Assembly: GCA_023101725.1 (NCBI GenBank)
Contig: JALJCO010007076.1
Coordinates: 744,001-808,000 of the forward strand
Source: Atherinomorus stipes
Taxonomy: Eukaryota > Chordata > Actinopteri > Atheriniformes > Atherinidae
Length of the DNA stretch: 64,000 nucleotides
Direction: 5' to 3'
The translations under genes and the position numbers were made by a program. The notes beneath the pieces are model-generated. The model was not told the DNA's origin and made no database searches. It saw only the letters and a list, made by a program, of their open reading frames with translations. Positions 38,409 to 51,964 of the stretch are shown one piece after another (the first letter of the stretch is position 1; each line of letters begins with the position of its first letter).

Positions 38409-41400
38409 ATGGCCTGCCGTCCCTCTGGCTCTGGCTCCTACACTGTCGTTATCATCCCGCTCAAGACCAGCCTCTACAGTCTGGACGCACTTCGCTTCTA
38501 CCTATGGGTGAGGTGGTGTTTGTGTGTGCTGTCTGGATGTTGCAGGTTGCTTTTTGTTTTGATCACATATATTTTCAAACCAAAAAGGGTCAAAAACAGA
38601 ATGTAATGTTGAGCATTTGATGTCTCTTGAGTGCATAAGTGTCACCAGGTTGTTGCATTTGGCTGAGGCACATTTACAGGATCTTTTCTGCTGTTCTGGA
38701 ATGCAGTACAAGTCATTTTAATTTGCCTTTTGAGTTATTTTTGTACAAGCAGGTGTCCCATAATTTTAAAAACTCATAAGTGATACATGTTTCTGTAGGT
38801 TTTATGATGGATGGCTGCAGTGAAAACTAATTTTACTGATTTATGCACACTTTAGTGTAAAAGGATGCAGCCAGCATAAGTAGTGAATGTAACCACTGTC
38901 TTGTGATTTGAACCAATATGTCTGCGTAGAGATTTTTATTCAGGAAAATGTCCCCTAGTTTTCTCAGGCAATGCTTTGTGTTGTCTCAGCTATATTTCAA
39001 ATAGGCAAAATGACATTAAAAAGGGTTCAAACGAAAGAATTTATCCCCAAGACCCAACCAATGTCCTGAATATAAAAAAGGTTTACTTTACTTGTAATAG
39101 GTAAAGGTACTGTATATGATGAAGAAATATCTGCATGATAAATCTGAAAGTGGCTTCATTATTGTTTCTCAGTTTATGTGCTTTCAGTATCCCACATGTT
39201 TGTTAGCCCATCTGTTTTTCTTCATGTCCAAAACCTAATGCTGTTAGAACATTGAAAGGACTGTTTGTTGTAAATCACGTTGTGCTTTTAAGATTTTCCA
39301 GGTGACAGATGGCAGTTGAACATCACATAAACTGCATGCAAATGCAGACAAATGGAAATAAGAATTGGAAACACAGTCAGTCTTTTTTTTTTTTTTTTTT
39401 TTACTTATTGTTAAATTGCAGCGTTTTACAATTAAAAAAAAAAACAATGTAGCTCTAATATTTTATGCCTGAAAACTGATTTTTAGTTTATATCCAGACA
39501 AATCTGCAATTTTGTTAAGTGAAAAGTGTAAAGCTTCCTCTTTGTTGCCTGTTTGCGCCTCTATAGGGAATGTGTTTACGTATGTTTAGTGGCAACAGGA
39601 AAACAGGAATTTTTGATCTCCAAATTTTTCAAATGAAAAGACACACCTGGCTTGGATTCCTTGTTGGTATGGCTTCTCAACCCCCCCCCCTGACATAACT
39701 CCTCAAACTCATACAGTGAATGTGACGATATGTCAGACCATGTTGCACACTTGGATGGACGCTCCATCATGGCAAATCTGCTCTCCTATTCAATCAATTT
39801 ACACCTGTTATTTCTCGGCTAGTTTTTATTTTGTTAGTAAAAAAAAAAAAAGAATTCCACCCCTTTTACATTTGGATCTTTTATGATATTAAAAATACTA
39901 TATGTTACAAGACTTGTCTGAATTTCAAGTCATGTGTAATTTAGCATTTTAAATTTCCACTTCTGAGGTCAGTTCAATACATAAACACCTTTCTGCAAGA
40001 AAAGGTTATTTTTAGTGCCATAGAAGCACATTTTTATTCAGTGTGAGGTGAGTTTCCAGTGAGCTCATAAAAAATTTGTTTTAATAACATTAAAAATTGC
40101 TGTACAGTATTATTGCTTTCATATAAACTTACAGCAAGGGCCTATAATATGATTACTTTGACCGCACTTCACAGAAATCCAACCCGACACCAACAAACTT
40201 CATGTTAGCTAACATTACTTGTTAGCTAACATAGCAGAATGTGAATTTATATCACTAAACTTAATGCTATTTTTTTAAAAATTGAGAAAAGTAAACAAAT
40301 GACCTTTTAGACTTGATTTATTCATGTTTCAGTGAAGTAAGATTTTGTAAAATTAAGAAGACAAACTGGGTTTTAATGATATATGATTACGCAGTTAATA
40401 GACTCTTGCTGCCTTCAGTTTTGTTTCCATCTGAGTTATTTTTGAACCAACGTGGCTGAAATCATCCCAGTGACAGATGCCCACATGACAAGTCTGATCC
40501 TCACAGCTTCCTGTTAAATGTAGCCAAGTTTCCACAAACTTTAATCTCTGATAATAATAAAAAAGTTACACAGATAGTTAACGAACAGTTTAAATTGGCC
40601 TTTTAAAAAGTAGCTGTAAAAAAGCTGTTGTCCATAGTCTTTAATATTAATGCAGTTTGAATGATACAGTGATCTTAATGTCCCAAACTAGTATTACCAA
40701 AAATAAAAGCCTCCCCGGTGTTTGTAACACTTTTATGTTTGTTGGACTGTGTTTAAAGTGAATGCAGTCCAGCTGGGTGTACACAATAGAACTAAAGGCC
40801 TCCTGCTGCTCTGTAGTTTGTTTCTGTTGAAACACAATACCTTGGGGGCCACTGAAGACAACAGCCAGGGCTGTGCTGATCACAGTAATCAAGCTTTTCA
40901 GTCTCCACCCATGATGCCATCAAGATACAAGTGCGAACATGTACACTCATAGCAAAGCCAGCTATATAATCAAACAAAAACAGTCTCAGTCCAGAGTTTT
41001 AACCTGCTACCTCATCTTCAACCTCTTGTTTCAGATTCAGCGTCTGAAGGAACTAGAGAAGGAGAAAGATGCTCTATGGTGTGGCCTGGAGATTCTGGAG
41101 AAGGCTCGGCTTTGGTACCTCCAGCGGCTTAAAGAGAACAGGGTCCGGCAGGACATAGAGAGCAGGAATGGGTCTGGCATTTGCCACGAAGGTGCAGCAG
41201 AGGTACAGGGCCCCAGAGGAACTGTTCCTATTACTTTACCACCAAATAATTGTTAAAGAAATCATGTCAAAGATGAGACAGATTAATAGCTCCTAAAGAA
41301 TTATCCTGTAACATTCAGTGAGCATCACTTTCCATGGGGCTGAACAAATTTAGAGGCGCATCAATATTTCAACACAATAATTTGTTTAAAGGGGGCGTAT

Positions 41401-41897
41401 GATTGAAAACAAAGAAATACAAATTGTATCATTTCAGGTGTAAAGTACTCTGACAGTCGTCTCTGTCTCTCCCCAGGCTCAGGCCTGCCTCCTCAGATCT
41501 CATATTCAGCGGGTGAATGGTTCTCTGGGTTCTGTAATGAGTGAGCCCAACGTCATGAGCAGCAGTAATCCTTCCATTCCTGAAGCTGTGGCAGACAGCG
41601 ACCTCCGATGGCACAACACAGTACTTACTCAGGTAAAGAAGAGGAAACCTTTTGGTACAGCTGAAACTTTAATGAGGGTTTTTTTTTTCTCTATGCAAAA
41701 AGATTTTCTGCAGGTTGTTTCAAAGTTTATTTCCTACTCAGTGTCTTCAAGCTTAACCTTTTTGCTGTTTTTCTTTTTAATAGGAGGTGAGTGACAAGAA
41801 TCGTCAGATCTCCTTGTTAGAGCTGGAAAAAGAAGCTCTCCTTGAGCAGCTGGAGGAGCTGCACACATGTAGACTGCCCGCACATATAAGCACCTAA
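38409..41897 (+). CDS. sapcd1: Suppressor-APC-domain protein, SAPCD1-like
   Basis: Exons are 38409-38507, 41035-41202, 41477-41632 and 41784-41897. All introns are phase 0 with GT-AG borders, giving 178 residues and TAA. After YTVVIIPLKTSLYSLDALRF, residues about 34-65 read IQRLKELEKEKDALWCGLEI and then LEKARLWYLQRL. This resembles the helical suppressor-APC domain, where APC itself has LEKERELLLADLDKEEKEKD-like spacing and a WYYAQL end. A second coiled coil, DKNRQISLLELEKEALLEQL, closes the protein. Short length and one such domain favour SAPCD1 over the longer SAPCD2. No enzyme activity is expected; a scaffold role is inferred. The Kozak context of the ATG is weak (T at -3), so an upstream start is possible. 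Confidence 0.65.
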
Positions 41898-42010
41898 ACC
41901 TAGATCTGCTGCACTTTCACTACATTTAGTGCAAACTTGCATTTCACTGGATGTTTCAGCTGATAGCATTTACTCATCTGTAAATATGTATGTAAAAGAA
42001 TAAATTTCAG
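41898..42010 (+). other. sapcd1: 3' UTR and polyadenylation signal of the sapcd1-like gene
   Basis: A short 3' UTR follows TAA 41895-41897. AATAAA lies at 41999-42004. Confidence 0.65.
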
Positions 42011-43816
42011 TAAAAGGTGAATCATTTATTGCTTCTTTGTGTTGTGGATCAGCTTCTGAACAGCCTGACTGACATGTTGACAGCTCGGTAGTGAGTCACT
42101 GACAGACATGAAATCATGAAAGTATACAACCTGAATTTACTTACACTTACAGGAGAATAATTGGTCTATGTGATAAATCCAGGCAGGGAGTTCGGCTGTT
42201 GATGAACTTGAATAGATAAGGCCCAATCATTTCTGGTAACACTGTGTTCAGAATTATTGGGAGATTTTCCTAAGGATCGCCAAAATAAAGCCAGAATATT
42301 TTTGCAAATCCATTTTGATATCTTATAAGTTAAGCTGTTTAAGTTTTCATCTTTTATATTTTTCAAAATTGACCAGGCTAAATTACTTTTATCTTTAGAT
42401 GGAGTGGGGCAAACTCCCGGCCAGTGGCTAGCACTTAGCTGTTTGCTCCAGGTAAGGTCTCAATCTATGGCAGAGTAGCAAAATGGTGTTTTTTTAAGCA
42501 GCTAACACCAGTTCCAAACATGCATTACCTTTAGCCTGCCACTTAGGAGGCTAATCTTCGTTAGCACTTGTTAGTTTCGAGTTTTCTCGGTTTGCATTTA
42601 GCCCAGAGTACATGAGCTGTCAATCACACGGCAAGATGGCGACGGTGGGACACGTCAAACTGGCTTCACTTTCCCAGACGTGACCGGATACGTCCATATG
42701 TTTTACAGCCTTTGGGAAAGACACAATGTACATAAAATTATGACTTACGAATGGTGCAAAAATTGAAAACACTTTGTTTTTTCTAGTTTATATATTTTTT
42801 AAAACCTATTCACTACACACTACATAAATCAGAAATTTGCATGAAGGCAGAATACATGACCAGTTTATAATTTTAAAGGTATCTGTGTTAAAGTACCCCC
42901 CCCCCCCCCCCCCCCAAAAAAAAATCTTAATTAAATAAATAAATAAAGATAAAATTAAATGAAGCTTTGACCAACTAAAATGAAATAGGGCAAATGGTGG
43001 TGTAATTATAATTAAGTATGCTATTAATAATTGTATTATGATGATCCAATAATATGGTGACCTATATACAATAGCAGGAGCTTTACTTTTTCTTTCTTCT
43101 ATCAAAGGGCATGTGTCATAATTAGTGTTCTGCTTTGTGTGTGCTGCACACTCTCCTTCCTCCAGCTGATTGCTTATTTTCTTCACCTGTGCGGCTCCCT
43201 ATTTAAACACCTGCTCCCAACTTTGTCACTGTGATGTCATCTGTCTGTCACAGTCTTCAAGTCCTGGTCTTGTCTTGGCTGTGTATTAGCTTATGCCACA
43301 GTGTGAGGATTTTTGTAGAGGAGCGCTAAAGTGCTGATGATTACATAATTTTGACATCTTTTAGACCAAAAAGTGCTTCATGATGATCCATGTAACAGAA
43401 ACATGTGACCTGCATGAATTAGCTATTTGAAATCGCTGCATTTCAGCACATCTGACCCCAAGAGCGCTGTTCGCAGAAACCGGACGTGACGACACTAATC
43501 TAAGCAACTCTGCTGTGCTTTTAAATACAGTAAACATCATAGTCCAACCTCAAATTTAAAATCACTGGACCACCTGGAACAAATAGTGTTAATCCATCTC
43601 ACTGATTAAAGCACATCTTCAACTTTTTATGAAGTATCTTTCAGGTCATAAATCTACAATACATCTCAAGACTTGTAATGAGATTGAAGAAAATGAAGAT
43701 ATTACTTTTGAGACAGATGATGTCAACAAGCTGTTGTGATCATGATTTGAAATAGGATGAGTGGATGATCCCCTTTATGCCAAAATTTCCACAATGAAAC
43801 CACGGAAAAGTTTTCA

Positions 43817-44400
43817 AGGTTCAATGTTTTTATTTGCCATTTGTGCTTAACCACCAGTCAGGCACATTGGAATTTTTGTGCAATAACTCTCAGAGTCACA
43901 GCTTATACAAGCACTATACAAGTACAATAAATATTAAATAAATAAACTAATTCTGGGTGAAAGAGAAAACAGTGAAAGAGATATTGCACATGTAACTCAG
44001 GTGAGGTAGTGTTTGGTTGTTTTCACAGATTCACCCTGATTGTGGCTGGAAGAAGCAGTTAAAAAATCGAGTTGTGTGGGTCCTGATACTGTCCGCCCTG
44101 CGGTGTCTCAGGTCATACAGTTTGTGCGTTTGTGTCTGAGCAGAGGGTGAGCTGGGTGGAGTGAGTCTCTGATGATCCCCTCTGCTCTTTTCCGACAGCA
44201 CTTTACATACAAACTGTCCAAAGAAGGAAGTTATGTCCCAATTATCCCTCTCTGCAGTCTTTATAACTCTGCAGAGCCTTCCTCTCTGCCTGCGGTGGTG
44301 GTTCAGTGATGCCTGCGGTGAGGATGCTCTCTACCAGTCCTCTGTCGGCCTGGGTGAGAGGGCGATGGTTCAGACCAGCTTTCCTGAGCAGCCTGAACCA
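43817..44400. repeat. Probable dispersed repeat
   Basis: The sequence starts TTCAATGTTTTTATTTGCCA and includes AGGCACATTGGAATTTTTGT and GTGAGCTGGGTGGAGTGAG. These words resemble a repeat often seen in fish genomes. Ends and family are not resolved. Confidence 0.35.
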
Positions 44401-47400
44401 CAGCCCTCTCACTCAGTTTCAAATCAATCCTGTTTCTTTTTTAATTAAAGATTTTCATGTTTCTCCCTTTTCATGAATATTTAAAGCAATCCAAGGAATC
44501 AGAGGGAGTTTCTGTGCGTAAATGGAAAGTTTGCAAGCTGAAGTTGGACTTAAACAGTGAACTTTACTGTGTAGAAAAGGAGCCTTTTTAATCTTGCCTG
44601 TATGGGGTAGCGTTGACTTCTCTGATCTCAGAGGTGTCACACACAGTGGAAAGACTTTGGTTTCACCAATTTGTATTTTAGATCTCTTTTTGAAGAAAAT
44701 GCAGGCTGTGTGATCTGGATTGAAGACGAAAGGGACCATCAAAACTTTCATAAGCTACAAGTCAGGCTCTGGGATTGTTGCGTCATTGCTTATTGCAAAC
44801 TCATTCAAACCTCTGTGAGAGCAGCATCAATGCAGAAAGGTTTTTAAAGGAAAGTACGCTGCTTTCAAGATAACAGCTTTCTCATCTCTTCATTTTTCAA
44901 CAAAACTATGCAAAACCAAACTTTACAAAGCCTTTACTGAGCAGGAAGAGATACTGAACTGACCTGCCTGCAATTTAGGCATTTTTACACCATTTTAACA
45001 TAGTATGTGAAAGAGTGTGAAATGTGAAGTGCAACAATTATTTGCAGAAAGAATGAAACAAAATAACTCCTGAAATGCTTCATCAATTAATATAATCCAC
45101 AGTGGAAAAATCTTCTCAAGAAAGTAAAAATTCTGCCGTGTTTTTTGGATCTGTCTGCACATTTAGAACAGGTGTTTTCACTAATCAGCTCATCTACCTC
45201 CAGAGGAGCTGTGCCAATTAAATTCAGCTGGTTTAGTGATTGGTTGGAACAACTGCTGGACAGGATTTTTACTTTCTGGACCAGGTTTTTACACCTCTGA
45301 ATAAAATCAATGCTGGATCATCATCAGAAGAGGGAAAGCCACATTACAAAGCTTTATTGTCCCAAACTTTGCAGACCGAAAATGCAAAAACACAAAACTG
45401 AAATCACCACATGAAAGAAAAATGTGACATGTCTTCAGTATTCACTATTAGCTCTTTAAAATTCAAAGTAAATGTAAGATTTGCAATGTTTGTTGTGTTT
45501 TAATTCTCATTTTCCATATTGTCCCATCTTTTTTTTTTTTTTTTTAGCATTCTCTTCATTGTTTTTTTTTTTCACAAATAACCTCCTGAAAAACAACCAG
45601 AGCAAAATATGTTTAGTAAACAAACAAAGGAATAAATAAATGAATAAAATGTAACCAGAAAAAAAAAGAAAAACATATTTTCAACCAACAACCAACATAA
45701 AAAAAATCACACAGAAGAAAGTTGAATATGTGCATCCTTCTGCAGAAGGATGATATAAATGGGCTGGATTAAGTTCTTGGCTGACTCAGTCGCAGGAAAT
45801 TGGATCATTACTGTCAAACTCCCTGCTTATTAAGTATAAGTTCATCCAATGGTGACCTTTATACTGATTGTAGGTTACCTCTTTCTTTAGAAATGGAATA
45901 ATGCCTCACCTGAAGACATTTAGAAATGGGTACTTGGCAACTTAAATGTCCAAAAGTCTTGACATCTTTAGCAAAACTCAATTATGTGATACTGTGACTA
46001 AATGGAGGACTTTTTAAGGAAAGAAGTTTTATCTTTTAATTAAGATCTAAAAAAAAAAAAAATCTGCTGTAATGACTCAATGGGCAGATGTGAGATGCTG
46101 ATGTTGGCAATAATTTATCTGCATTGTTGCACATTTACACCTGTATTCAGAAAACTACACCATAAAGTTAAACCGCATCAGTGTTTATCAGCAGTTTGAA
46201 ACAGGCAACCCTGCATGACTGTGTGTTCTGGTTCTTCCGTTTCCGTCCCTGCATGAGGGCTTACTGTCCAGGCACGTCGCAGCAACCTTTCCCGGTGGTC
46301 CCACACTGATCTTACCGCTGCTGATAACCATTATCTCAGCTAGTCATCGAGCATGTTTGGAGGAATTTTCTCTCTCCTGCACAGTAGCCTACAATTGTGT
46401 AGCCTTGCACCACCAACAATGGAACTTGAATTGTTTGTGCACAGAATTCATGTCATACCGTGCACATGTTTTCTGGTGTGTTTACTGTTTCTTCACCCAT
46501 TTTAACAAAGAGAATATCACTCTGACTTTAAAATGACTTTTAAACTTGGCATCATAAGTAGCCAAATTTCCACTTTTACTATTCTGTGTTGCATTTGAAC
46601 GTGTTTTTAATTCTTCATGCCCATATCCTTCATGAAAATCTTGCATAGAAATGTTCATTACAGACTCATTGTCTGATGTGTGTTTATATTTAAGGGTCCA
46701 TGGTGGCCCCTTGTCCTTTGGTGACTCTGGATTAGACATTGTGTTTATCTGAACTTTGCTACTTGGCCACTACTTTACCATCATTGTACAAGCAAGTATG
46801 CAGGATCAGGGCTGTTTGTTGCATCTTTTTTAGACAGGATGGTTTTGCAGTATTTTTGAACAATTCCAAGTGTAAAAAATTTGAATGAAATCAAAATACT
46901 TCTGCTTAAACTTTCCCTCTGTGTTATGGATACTCACATGCAGGCATGGGTGACAACATTAACAGCAAAACTGAGCAATTCCTGCAAGGAATCTGAGCAG
47001 CAGTGTGATTAGAATCAGCCTCTGTGCACCAGGAAAGAAAACATCCATTATGGCTGAGGCTTTCATTTAAGTAGCGCCGTGTTTTCTATCATCAAAGTGC
47101 CACTGAACCATCAAGCCCAGGGTACCAGCACTTTGCTAATTATTGGGTCTAATTCACACACTGTACTGCCAAACACCTTTGGGTGGAGGATTGTCATGCC
47201 TTTGTAGCTTTCAATGTTGTTCTTTCATAGCAGCATGGTTCACTTGAGGTGCACCCTCTTTCCAAATCCCATTTACTTGTTTACATTATAATGTTTACTT
47301 TTTTTCCCCTTCTTGTATTTGTGGTTTTAGTATTACTGGGAATCGGGGATTTAAAAAAATAAAGCTGTTTCCGTGCAGGTCAGGGGAGGTGGGGAGCATG

Positions 47401-48369
47401 TTTCTTGAGTTTCAGTGGGGCTGAGGGTTCCCTGATAAATGCATACCATAAGCTATTAGGAGAGAAAAACTTCCTGAGATCCCATACCAAGCAGGGAAGA
47501 AACTAGGTGGTCTTTGAAGAGCAGTTAGGTAACTTAAAAAATAAAACAAAAAAAAACAAAGGATAGTTGTTGGTACATACATTTAACATCAAGTCAAGTC
47601 TGACCAAGTAAAAAAAAAAAAAAAAAAAGGAATAAATTTTGCAAAAGGTCACAAACAGATTTTTTTTTTACCTGTGTTGAGAAAAATGTAGAAGAAGACA
47701 AGCTGTTCATGTTGGTGCAAGTTGACTAAACAGGCTACATCAACACCTTTGTGGACTCAGGAAAATGAATAAAGCATGTATTTATGTTTATTTACATGAG
47801 ATGGTAAATGCACTTGTCAGCCATGTGAGCAACACTGAGAGTTAAATGGGACTTAATTAAATGGAATAAACATGACTGAACTAAAACAACACAACAAAGA
47901 TACTGAGGTGTCCAAGCCTCCAAACTACCCAGATATTATTCTGATGGCATCTATGAGAAGCAAACTCAGTCCACAATGACTCAGGACACAACTTTCTTCA
48001 TCCCATTTTGACAGCACAATGAGACCCTACTACTAAAATATGGCATAGTCAGCCATAATGTTATAACTTTTTAAGTTTGCACATCAAGTTCATGGTAGCC
48101 TACGAAATTGTAAAGAAAGGTGTGACATTTCAGTTGAACAGAACAGTGACATTTTTAACTGGATGGACTCTGTGTTTGTTCTATTTATAACTGTGAAAGA
48201 GATCAAGTTTATTTAAAATTGCTGGTCTGAATTCACAACAGCTTTACAATGAAGCTGGTTGTGTATGCTGAATTCTCATTTGATCCAAAGCAATTCAGCT
48301 TGTCAGTGCACAGAAACACATTTGGGCTATTTCAAAGATTTTTTCAAACTATCAGTGTATGGCTAATTT

Positions 48370-48375
48370 TTTATT
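48370..48375 (-). terminator. ascl4: Candidate polyadenylation signal of ascl4
   Basis: AATAAA on the minus strand, about 420 bp beyond the ascl4 stop codon. Confidence 0.4.
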
Positions 48376-48794
48376 AAAGATGGTTTTTGAAAAAGGGAAG
48401 CACAATAAACATTAAATGAAAAAAAAATGTTTATACATTGTGACCAATTTACTCAATTAAATGAGATAAATGAGATTATTCTAACGAAAGTGCTGTTTCC
48501 AAAAGTCAAGTTCCATTCCTTGAAATTCATTTTTGCATGTAAAAGCCTACGGAAACATAACGAAGGGATGTTTGTTGTAACTTGGACAAAAATAAGCAAA
48601 GGCAAAATACAGGCTATTCTAAATAATCAGTCAATATGACAATTTTGTTTTGACTTGTTTCATATTTTCAAGTAGCCTAGATATTTTTAATCTTATCCGG
48701 GAAAACAGAAGTTGTCTTTCACTGTCTTTGGGGTGTTTTTTTGCGTTGCCGATGCAATTACAGCAGGGTTTAGCAGGGTACAGCGGAACAGAAG

Positions 48795-49340
48795 CTAGTA
48801 AACTATCTCCCCGCTGTCACTCAGGCTGGTTTTGGATTCTCCATCACTCCCGCACTCTGTCCTTCGTCGTAGCGCCTCGCGATTGCGCGCGTCTCCCAGC
48901 GACATCTCCATTCCAGAGACGTTCAAGTCCAGCAGGCTCTGCAGATGCTTGATATAGTCAATAGCTGCTCGCAGCGTCTCCACTTTGCTGAGCCGCTTGT
49001 CCTCAAACTCCTGCGGCAGATGCTCTCGGAGACGCGCGTAGCCCTCGTTTACGCAGCGCACCCGGTGCCGCTCCCTTTCGTTCCTTTTCTGGATAAACGC
49101 GGGCTCGAATGAATAATCACACACTCCGAAGGGAGAGCGGAAGGGGAAATAGGACAGTCGTCTGCAAGGTAACCTCTGGCCGTGGACATGGTCGAGGTAG
49201 GCAGCGTCAAGGTGGAAGGGCAGTCCGAGTCGGAGCGCATCCTTGTAGTACGCTACGCTGTTGTCCATGGAGATGCCTTGGAAAGCCAGCGGAGGGACAA
49301 GTGAAATATGCTCCATTAGCTCCTTACTATGATAAGACAT
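48795..49340 (-). CDS. ascl4: Achaete-scute-type bHLH transcription factor ASCL4
   Basis: One coding exon gives 181 residues starting MSYHSKELMEH and ending SGEIVY. The ATG lies 5 nt after an acceptor (tttctttag, exon base 49344), so the in-frame ATG at 49376 is intronic. The basic helix-loop-helix region is at about residues 84-137. It holds KRNERERHRVRCVNEGYARL and then HLPQEFEDKRLSKVETLRAA, ending YIKHLQSLL. The ERERHRV basic stretch binds E-boxes as a dimer with E proteins. The upstream LDAA and the tail RRTECGSDGESKTS match ASCL4 better than ASCL3 or ASCL5. The neighbouring prdm4 gene gives the same arrangement as human 12q23.3. ASCL4 is a little-studied factor linked to skin; its role in fish is not inferred here. 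Confidence 0.9.
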   Translation of the reverse strand: MSYHSKELMEHISLVPPLAFQGISMDNSVAYYKDALRLGLPFHLDAAYLDHVHGQRLPCRRLSYFPFRSPFGVCDYSFEPAFIQKRNERERHRVRCVNEGYARLREHLPQEFEDKRLSKVETLRAAIDYIKHLQSLLDLNVSGMEMSLGDARNREALRRRTECGSDGESKTSLSDSGEIVY

Positions 49341-49435
49341 TTTCCTAAAGAAACAAAGAAAAGGATAGACTGTCATTTAAGTGAACGAGGAAGAAAAAGT
49401 ATGCAAATGATTATCCAAACCAGCAATCCACTCAC

Positions 49436-49600
49436 CCTGTCAGAGTCTCTTCATAGTCGTTGCGCATTTTATCCAAAAAGTTTCCTTTTGAATGTTGCCA
49501 CTTTTATGTCTATTATGGTCTTTTAAAGTCCCTCTTTGCTAGATCAAGACTTTGCCACTGTGAACTTGTTTGATGCACGAGGCTGAGGCTGCATCCTAGA
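49436..49600 (-). other. ascl4: Candidate 5' non-coding exon of ascl4
   Basis: A strong minus-strand donor (gtgagt, positions 49430-49435) pairs with the acceptor before the coding exon, leaving an 85-91 nt intron. The exon's upstream limit is not known; a GC-rich patch at 49585-49615 may be the promoter. Confidence 0.45.
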
Positions 49601-49836
49601 CGGGGTGGGGCGGAGATGCAGCTTTAGCTCTTTTTTCATCAAGATAAAACTGTTTACATAACGTTTTCTTCCTTCCTTTGGCAACATGAAGTTCTTACTA
49701 CAAAAGGTTAACACCTCATTGGTTGTTCTTAGCGAGTTCCTTGAGTTAAAGACGTTTTGGGATAAATGATCCAATTCTGAGTTTGAGTCAGATCAGGCTT
49801 TTAAAATAGCATATAGCCGAGATGAAGATTATTAGT

Positions 49837-49915
49837 TTCATTCATTCATTCATTCATTCATTCATTCATTCATTCATTCATTCATTCATTCATTCATTCA
49901 TTCATTCATTCATTT
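49837..49915. repeat. (ATTC)n microsatellite
   Basis: An uninterrupted tetranucleotide array of about 19 units between ascl4 and prdm4. Confidence 0.95.
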
Positions 49916-50326
49916 TCCTTCTTTGTGTGTCATAGGTTTGTCTTTTTCAGCACCATATTTGTTGTTATCGCATTTGGCCCCTAAATTAAACAATTTTGAT
50001 TTATTAAACTTATAAGTTAAACAAGAACAGAAACCTAGTAGGCTTGAGGACCAGGGTGGACCGTGTGATAGCTAAGATTTTTGTTGTTATTGATGTTTAT
50101 TTGTTCATGTTTTTTAAAAACTGTCATTACAAAGCTTATTTTGTAAGTAACTGGGCTTTAAAGTAGCTACTTTTTTGTTAAAGGTTAGATTTGTTAAAGA
50201 TAAAGCCTCTGAGATAATTTTATACAAATAGATCTTCTTTGAAAAAGTAATAAATAAACCACCGCAAAGCAGGTTTGCAAGGTTGTAAAAACTGACCTAC
50301 GATCAGCCTTTACGCGTGCAAGAGAT

Positions 50327-50336
50327 TGCGCATGCG
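50327..50336. promoter_or_regulatory. prdm4: NRF1-like site in the prdm4 promoter
   Basis: TGCGCATGCG, followed by TGA, fits the NRF1 palindrome with one end mismatch. It sits about 430 bp upstream of the first donor of prdm4 in a CG-richer patch, without a TATA box, as in many housekeeping promoters. Confidence 0.45.
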
Positions 50337-50519
50337 TGACCAAGCGCTTGGTGTCGCTGTCATGGCCGCTTTTAGGAAGGTTTTGTGTTGGAATGTTGCT
50401 TATTTATGTCCAGTTATCATTATTTCAGCAACGACGCAACACTTTGTGTTGCGTTCGTGTCGAGATGTGTCGATACTCTTACCAAGACGGCATATATAAG
50501 CGTGTTCGGGTTTGACGAT

Positions 50520-50761
50520 TTGTGGAGACGAAAGTTAGCAAAGCTAGCGTTAGCAGTTTAACAACACTGGTTATGCTAATAAGATAGCTACTAATTACTT
50601 GTGTGAAATGGCATTTTAATTGTTGTTTTTCCTGTTTTATTGAGAGTCATGTTGCTTCCGGCTGTTCGACGAGGTTATTTGTTTTAAAACTAGGTATTTT
50701 TTCAGTGAGAAATATGTAGCAGCTGTACACTTAACAAAAGGGCAGCGGTTGTTGAATTCAG
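50520..50761 (+). other. prdm4: 5' non-coding exon of prdm4 (start approximate)
   Basis: The exon ends GAATTCAG before a strong gtaagc donor at 50762. The next acceptor at 50950 opens the start-codon exon. The 5' limit is a guess. Confidence 0.45.
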
Positions 50762-50951
50762 GTAAGCTATCGATGCTCATATTTACATTTTGAAATGACT
50801 ATAATTACCTCCTATGCAAGTCACGAGTAATCAGAACTGAACTTCATGTCTTACATTTGCAGTCATATCCCTCAAACTGTTGGAGTTGTTTTTTCTACAT
50901 TTAGTAGGCTTGTTTTTCCAGTGTTGTTGACAATTATGTTGATTCTTCAGG

Positions 50952-51887
50952 ATGAATGACATGAACTTGAGTCCAGTGGGCATGGACCAGCTCACTGTGC
51001 CCTCAGTGAGTGCCAGCCATCTGGGTCTGCCCACTTCTCCCACGCACAATCCTATTCCCACTCCAGGTATGAGAGACTCCCGGCCATACATGATTTATTT
51101 TTATTTATTTTTTTATTTTTTAAACAGTTGCCCGCAGGCATAGATTAATTATTTTAAATTTTTTGCTAGCAGTGAGCTAGTTGCATCTACACATAGAGAA
51201 TAGAAATCCTCACACAGAAATATGAACTGTAAATCTTTATGGGTCTTATCTTTTGATGCATTCACAATTAATTGCTTACATTTTGATGTATGTAATGTCT
51301 TTAATTTTAAAACTTATATTGCAAGTAGATACTCTTCCATTTATAAATCCTGGTAGTATTGTCAGTTTTAGTGACCTTTTGTTCAGTATTTTCAAAAAGT
51401 GGACAACTGTCTTCAATATAAAGAGCTACATCTTTGTAGCACAAGTGCCAGAGTGATCCACCTCTGTACTGTTCTTACTGCATGTCACATCCAAGCCATT
51501 TGCTAATGAAAATGCATGTTATGACTACTCAGCTAGCTTTACTCATCGAGTCTTTTGCCTGGGCTTCAGTTTGATTGTAGGATCCAGGTGTATACGTTTC
51601 TGTAAAATCTAGGTTCTAGGGCTGCAACGGTACACAAAATTTACGGTTCGGTATGTACCTCGGTACACAGATCACGGTTTGTTTTTTCCTCGGTACAGTA
51701 ATGGAAGAAAAAATTCACAAATATTTACTGTCTTGTGTTTTATCAACAAGTTCTCTAAACTTTAACATCACAGCTGAGTTCATACTACATACCCGAGCCA
51801 GTGTTTTCCCTACCATTACATAGGCCATGCACCCCTGGAAAGTCAGGTCAATTAATCCTGATCTGGTTTTCTATCCAGCACCAGCTC

Positions 51888-51964
<77 letters not shown>

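Larger units (their letters stand above)
42011..48794. other. Gene-free spacer, 6.8 kb
   Basis: No coding exon supported. It holds a poly-C/poly-A junction at about 42896-42925, a likely interspersed repeat at 43817-44400, and several A or T homopolymers. A piece near 42610-42700 (GAGCTGTCAATCACACGGCA) resembles another dispersed fish repeat. The right end should contain the ascl4 3' UTR. Confidence 0.45.

Noticed and set aside
48650..48952. Plus-strand open frame overlapping ascl4
   Set aside because: It is a shadow of the ascl4 coding sequence on the other strand.
49837..49915. Regular repeats considered as a CRISPR-like array
   Set aside because: It is a simple ATTC microsatellite without spacers, in a vertebrate genome.
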